DNA of 64,000 nucleotides from Polytrichum commune (Eukaryota > Streptophyta > Polytrichopsida > Polytrichales > Polytrichaceae): positions 19,158,001-19,222,000 of the forward strand of contig OX485804.1 in the NCBI GenBank assembly GCA_950295325.1. Direction: 5' to 3'. Below are positions 58,731 to 64,000 of this stretch, piece by piece (position 1 is the stretch's first letter; each line of letters opens with the position of its first letter). The notes under the pieces are model-generated. The model searched no databases, was not told the DNA's origin, and worked only from the letters and a program-made list of their open reading frames with translations. The position numbers and the translations under genes are program-made.

Positions 58731-60655
58731 GCTTAGATGTGGGCTAGGTGTTTTGTACATTTAGGATTATATGTATACATATATAAACCTGAGGTTTTAA
58801 TTTAAGGATTCCACATTCTAGCTAGTGTAAAAAGATATGCAAGCATTGCTCTATATATGTGAACCAATATATCACTCAAAAAAACATTTAGTAGGAATGA
58901 CAATGTCAATGCACCAATGCCAGTTTGAAATGAATCGATTGATTGACTGTAAGAAATGAAATAGTTGAGACTACTAAGATTGTAAAGTTTAAGGAATGAG
59001 AAATGGGTGTCAAAGTTGAGGAATTTAGATAGCCTAATTGAGGTGGGAGAATTTAAAATGTCAAAAATGATAGGATTTTTTAACACAAATCATCCAAAAC
59101 TAGAGGAAGACAATGAAACAATGAAGAATTGATAGAGAAGATGAAACATATTAGAGAAAAGTTGAAACATGGAATCCTTGATTTTAAGAAATTTCAAAAT
59201 TCAACATGGCAAAATGTTTGTTTCTCAAACAAATTCTTATGAAATGAAGCATATCTTGTGTATTTGAGAACAATACACTACTCTATAAAATTCACCCTAA
59301 AACAAGATTTAAGATGAATTGAATGAAAAAAAAAATCTTTCAAGAATACAATGAATAAATAGTCAATGAGTATGAGGAATTTTTTAAATTCCTAGAATAT
59401 ATTAGCAAGTCTATAGTACATGAATAAAAATCATAGTAAATGTAAAAATAATAAATTTTCTATATGTATAAACATTTTTAAACATTCATGAACACAATAT
59501 TATTTAAGAATTTGCATACATAAATTTATTCACGGATTTAATATAGTCTTCATTCCATAGATGAATCATCCTCTCTCTCTTTCAGAACTGTCCATATCTA
59601 TCTTGTCTCCCATTTCCATGCATGTGAAGACAAAATGTCCCTTTGAATATATTCCAATTTGAGACTATCATTTATGGCTATCAAATCAGTACTTGTCAAA
59701 TCATTCATAGAATTGTCAATTGGTAATCTTTAATGGGAGTCACTAGTCGTTGAGTAGTGAAAAACATCTCCAAGTTCCACAAGTCTTGTTAGCGGAAAAA
59801 AATGTCTATAAGATCCGCGGTGTACAATGTTACAACCACTTGTCCAACATCTCAAATCGATAATCTTAGTGCAATATACTTGACCATATTCTTAACCTCA
59901 TCCTTCCACTCTTTGCAAACCTCTCTCAAACCCACAAACCTAACTTTAATGCAATGTTTTCAATATTATAGCGATTTGCCTTCACATCCTCAACTTTCCT
60001 CAATAGAATAGGCAAATGTAGAGACCTTAAGCCAGAACATGCTGAAGAAGTGACCATAAACAAGGGGCGGCCAAAACGAAAAGACAACCCTGGGAATGGA
60101 AGAAACATGACATGGACCAGCTGGGAGAGCCTCGAGACCAAGGCCAAGATAGGGACCATGAGAGAGAGAGAGAGCCACAAACCCTAAGGCCGGGGCGGAC
60201 CACCAAGAAAGAGGCCAGGAAGAAAAAGATTAGGTTAAAAGCAAAACCGTAGGTTAATGTAGTTAAATAGAGTTACCCCTAGATGAAAATAAGTAGATGA
60301 ATAGATAGGCAAGAAGGATAATCATTCTTTGGTATGATCCTAATCATATTATTTATTTATTATGAATGAAATGGATGAGATTATACAAGACATGACGGAA
60401 GACCACGGCACATCTAGGCATTTGGGTAAATGACTCACATGTCTCTTCCAGTTACATACTAATTAAGCACGTGCCCAATACTAAAAAAATAGACCAAACT
60501 AGATTTAAGGGATAAAAACATATAAGGTTAGAATGAGGCATTTAAAACATTGGGTAATAGGGGTAGGCAGTGTAACCGCACTATCAAGAAATGCATAGAT
60601 TTTGAACATTATATAAAGGGGCTCAAAAGACCCTTAAAGGACCTCATCTTAATAT
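58731..60655. other. AT-rich intergenic DNA, no gene seen
   Basis: A GA tract lies at about 60161-60174. No element ends or coding sequence were recognised. Confidence 0.45.
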
Positions 60656-61060
60656 TGAACATTTCACGTGAGCGTCGAAGACTATTGGGAGTGAAGACCC
60701 TGAAGACTTGAAGACTAACAAGAGCGCATTCTTCAAGACCTTTGAAGCTTAAAAGACTTAGAAATCTACCGGAGCATTGAAGACCTTTGAAGGCAAAAAA
60801 AAGTTAGATAAACCCAACAAGGCTTGGAGACCTTTGGAAGGTAAAATGACTTAGAAAAATTCATCGAAGTTTGAAGACCCATGGAGACTTAGGGATTTAA
60901 AGAAACTGGATATGGCTTAAAGACCCTTTGGAGACTAAGGGATTTAAAGGAATTGGACAAGGCTTGAGGACCCTCGGAGACTTTAAGAAAATCAACAAGG
61001 TTGAAGATCTAAAGGGCTTCTAGAAGTTTACCAAGACTTGAAGACTTCAATACTTAGAAG
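60656..61060. repeat. Degenerate minisatellite built on 'gaagacctttggagac'
   Basis: Variants of ttgaagaccctttggagact, often followed by taagggatttaaag or taaaagacttagaa and then a ggcttg or aagact, recur about eight times at 50-70 bp spacing. It may be the eroded internal part of a transposon. Confidence 0.55.
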
Positions 61061-62385
61061 CACATAAGCACATTTGGAATGGGATTGAATGAATGTAGAG
61101 ATAAGGCATTCAAACCATGAGATGAATAAGATTAGCTACAAATGATATTAGGCTTTGGGAGGGACGTTGGAAATAAGAAAGGAATTCTACTCCAAAGACT
61201 CTTAACCTTGACATTATAGTTTTAGAAGAATATGATCTTGTAAGACTTGTACACCTATCCCATGAGGATTCTTGAGAAATTATACAAGGAATGTTTTGAA
61301 GCTAATAAGATATATGAATACTAGATTTTAAAGGACTAGGAACTGCATGATTAACCTTGATGGATGCACTTAGATAATTTTAGAACTTGAGAAATTTAAA
61401 GTATACCTTGAAGAGGATACACCAAATCAAGATTACCAACATGAATCTAAGTACCAATATTGGCATGCCTATGTCCTCCTTCAAAGAGTTGGGACTTATG
61501 AGCAACCTAATTATGATAGAAAGTAATGTTCATGTAACCGGTCAGTAATGCGTTACACTGTTCAAGGTTGAGGGTTGAAGGTGACCTTGACAACAAATCA
61601 TCATCATTCACTATATAATTTGGATTTTTTCTAAGATTTGGCATTTTGTAGACTATGAACACCTCGTTAAATGTCTCTTCATTATGTAACCAAACAATGC
61701 ATAAATAATGTACCTACAATAGAGATAAAATGTTGTGATATAAACGAGTCTCTACCAAATCCATAATCATGTAATTATAGGAGCCAATGGAATATCACGT
61801 TAGAAATGATCTATTAATCACTTTACCTTAACCATATCGCCTTAATATGGTGAATCTCTCTCTCACACACACACATATATAATGATGAATGTGCACCAAA
61901 TCATCAACATTGAATGAATCAAAATTATGTCAAGTAATTTATATCTAAAGTTTAACGACATTATGGTAGTTGTTAATCAATTGTTAATCAAGCAATTGGG
62001 CGAGTCATCTATTTATGGTGGTTTTTATTTATAAACAATTATTTCTAGTATATTACTACATAAGTTACATTGTTATGAAGCATAAGAGTAATTTTCGAAT
62101 TATTTTATTTTGATCAAAAAAATTAATAAGTTAATAAAGACTTATTTTTATATGTTATTCTATATAATATTAATATTTTATATCATTAAGATAAATTTTC
62201 TACTTTCTGAAATTTTTGCATTAATTTACAAAAGGTATCAACTCAACATATTCTTTGTTTAAACGCTTTTGTTATATTACTATACATTCCAAAAGTTTTA
62301 GATTTCATGGTGACTCTAGTTGCATTGTAAATCTATAATTCCCTAAGAGGTATTGCTAAGCAAATCCTTTGCTAAGGTCCCCTAC
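61061..62385. other. AT-rich intergenic DNA with (TC)n(AC)n(AT)n microsatellite
   Basis: The compound microsatellite lies at about 61855-61881. No gene was seen. Confidence 0.45.
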
Positions 62386-63310
62386 ACCTAGGTATGACCA
62401 AGGTTTGGTTCATATTCAAATTTTAATAACACCTTGTTTTAAACAAGGTTAGGTTTATACTGGATTAATAGTACCTTGGTCTCGCTAAGATTTGGTTCAT
62501 ATTCGATTAGTTTTATCTTGGTATAACCAAGGTTTGGTTCATAATACTGAATTTGAATCGTCTTTTCATTACACACCTAATTGATTGATAATTCCTTTGT
62601 GTTGGGTTGAATCATATGCAACTCTTACAAACCAAGGTGTGATTACATTTTTCATCAAATGCTTAGTTGCAAAATTTCAAAACAAATGGGAATCAATGTA
62701 TCGTGATAACCATGCAACGATACTTGACTGGATCCCATGCTATGGTTCCCTATGGTCCGTTTGCATTACAAATTAGGGGACCGTCCATGCGGAATTTATT
62801 AACCTTGGTTGATCCAAGCACGTTCATCACATATTCATAAGCTACATTGACTTACATGCTTTATAATATTTCTTACCAATAGAAATGTGTCTTATGATAG
62901 TATACTTCAATAAAAATAGGAAAATATCATACCTTAAATTCTTTGTATAGGTTCAACTCAATGTAATATATAATATTTTCTAGGAGGTGGGAAAAAAAGT
63001 CGCCATACTTCTTTTTGGTGCATTAGAGGTTTCGAAAGTAAAAAAAAATACCAAAGTACCAAGATGCACAAGATTTTATATGAATGAATTGATTATTAAT
63101 ACATACATACCAAGCTAAGTCACTTGATTTTCAAACCCGATGCTTTTGGTTCAAATTGGATGCTTATATTACCTTGATCTAACTATGGTTGAATACAACC
63201 CGAATGTCTATAAGACCTTTATCTAACCAAGGTTTCATTCACATTGGATTAATAATATCATAGCCTAACCAAGGTTTGGTTCAATTATGAGAAATGGTTC
63301 CTTGGTCTTG
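62386..63310. repeat. Two clusters of 'ccaaggtttggttca' minisatellite
   Basis: Units of about 60 bp (accaaggtttggttcatatt, then a gattaata and taccttggt) repeat at 62390-62560 and again at about 63170-63310, with ordinary AT-rich DNA between. Each unit holds the short inverted pair accttggt and accaaggt, so single units can fold. Confidence 0.55.
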
Positions 63311-63764
63311 TTGTTTCGAAACAAATGAATCAATTTGTTTAAGATAATATTAAATGTTGGGTGTTATTTTTTATTTTTAAATTTACTAGGTGTGAGGCTC
63401 TGAATGAATTGATAACAATGTGCATATAGGTTCCAAACAAATGAATCCATTATTAATACATGTGTTGGATTTTATTTTTATTTTAAAAGTGAATTGAATT
63501 AATACTTGAGGTGTAAGGTTGTTCAAATTGATTTAATACCTAGGTATTGTATTTTTGAGCCCAACCAATTAACCCAACAAACATAGTTAAAGTACTGCCA
63601 ACCTAAGGTATGAATACTTTATCAATAATAATGCAAGTCACCAATATATGACAAATGCCTTTATCAAACTATGGCATATACTCATAACCTTGGGGGTGGT
63701 TGATATTTTGGAGATTTCTATTGGAGGTTTTAATGATTCTTTATACATGTAGTTACAACCAACA

Positions 63765-63890
63765 CTTGCACAACGGGGAGTGCTATCTTGTGAGCGGTGA
63801 GCAGTGAGCGGTGAGCGATGAGCAGTAATTTGTGAGCGGTGAAGAAAACAAAATATTTGGTAATAGGACCCCTAGTATCCTATAACCGTG
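63765..63890. repeat. Short-element end with 'gagcggtgagcagt' minisatellite
   Basis: After ggggagtgctatcttgtgag come six or seven variants of tgagcggtgagcag up to 63840, then ggtaataggacccctagtat near 63859. The reverse complement matches 960-1076, and a diverged relative lies at 24740-24820. This looks like one family of short transposons with end GGGGAGTGCTATC and subterminal repeats. Confidence 0.5.
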
Positions 63891-64000
63891 GCCTAAAGAA
63901 ATAAATTTTTAGGGTTCAATAATAAGAAGATTGGGGAGGACAAACAATATGAATGCTAGATTGCAAGTAGTGAGCAATGAAAATACCAATATGTACATGA

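Noticed and set aside
1..64000. tRNA or rRNA genes and CRISPR arrays
   Set aside because: Scanning for T-loop motifs (GTTCRANNC) with matching acceptor stems and for rRNA text gave nothing; the tandem arrays found are minisatellites or duplicated introns, not spaced identical repeats with unique spacers.

Overview
This window looks like nuclear DNA of a land plant. It has four intron-containing protein genes with GT..AG splice sites, a plastid-type CLC channel, a plant-only GPAT with a HAD-like N-terminus, a tandem C/D snoRNA cluster with telo-box-like promoter motifs, and about 45 kb of AT-rich intergenic DNA full of decayed transposons, MITEs and microsatellites. The lineage cannot be fixed from the window. 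The LINE remnant and the DNA-methylase-like pseudogene are compatible with a seed-free plant, but that is inference.

Layout. 1-13.5 kb: a broken methylase-like pseudogene, a LINE tail, a pair of oppositely oriented Tourist-like MITEs, other MITEs and AT-rich filler. 13.5-17.3 kb (+): a three-exon ANTH-domain clathrin assembly protein (656 aa), preceded by a tandem duplication. 17.3-26.7 kb: repeats and a decayed, probably transposon-derived reading frame (-). 26.7-27.8 kb (+): a promoter-like block followed by four tandem C/D box snoRNAs and one fragment. 29.3-36.3 kb (-): a seven-exon plastid-type chloride channel (867 aa). 38.6-40.8 kb (+): a four-exon gene for a 181-aa lysine-rich protein that I do not recognise. 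40.8-49 kb: CACTA-like short elements, a solo LTR with intact target site duplication, a foldback MULE-like MITE, and broken tandem copies of the GPAT 3' end. 49.1-52.0 kb (-): a three-exon sn-glycerol-3-phosphate acyltransferase (515 aa) of the GPAT4/6/8 type. 52-64 kb: no gene seen; a foldback element, a TIR element and several minisatellites.

The genes do not form one pathway; they are independent housekeeping and lipid genes. A theme recurs: local tandem duplications (about 170-520 bp units) lie in the introns and flanks of the GPAT, CLC and ANTH genes, and several end at splice junctions. In the GPAT one unit carries a second copy of an exon end with its donor. In the CLC gene exon 2 is bracketed by inverted repeats. 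Other points for a second look are the snoRNA array aimed at a conserved LSU rRNA segment, the GPAT with an altered phosphatase motif, the solo LTR packed with stem-loops, and the methylase-like pseudogene.

All exon structures were deduced by eye from splice signals, reading phase and family similarity. In every gene the exon lengths add up to a complete in-phase reading frame.
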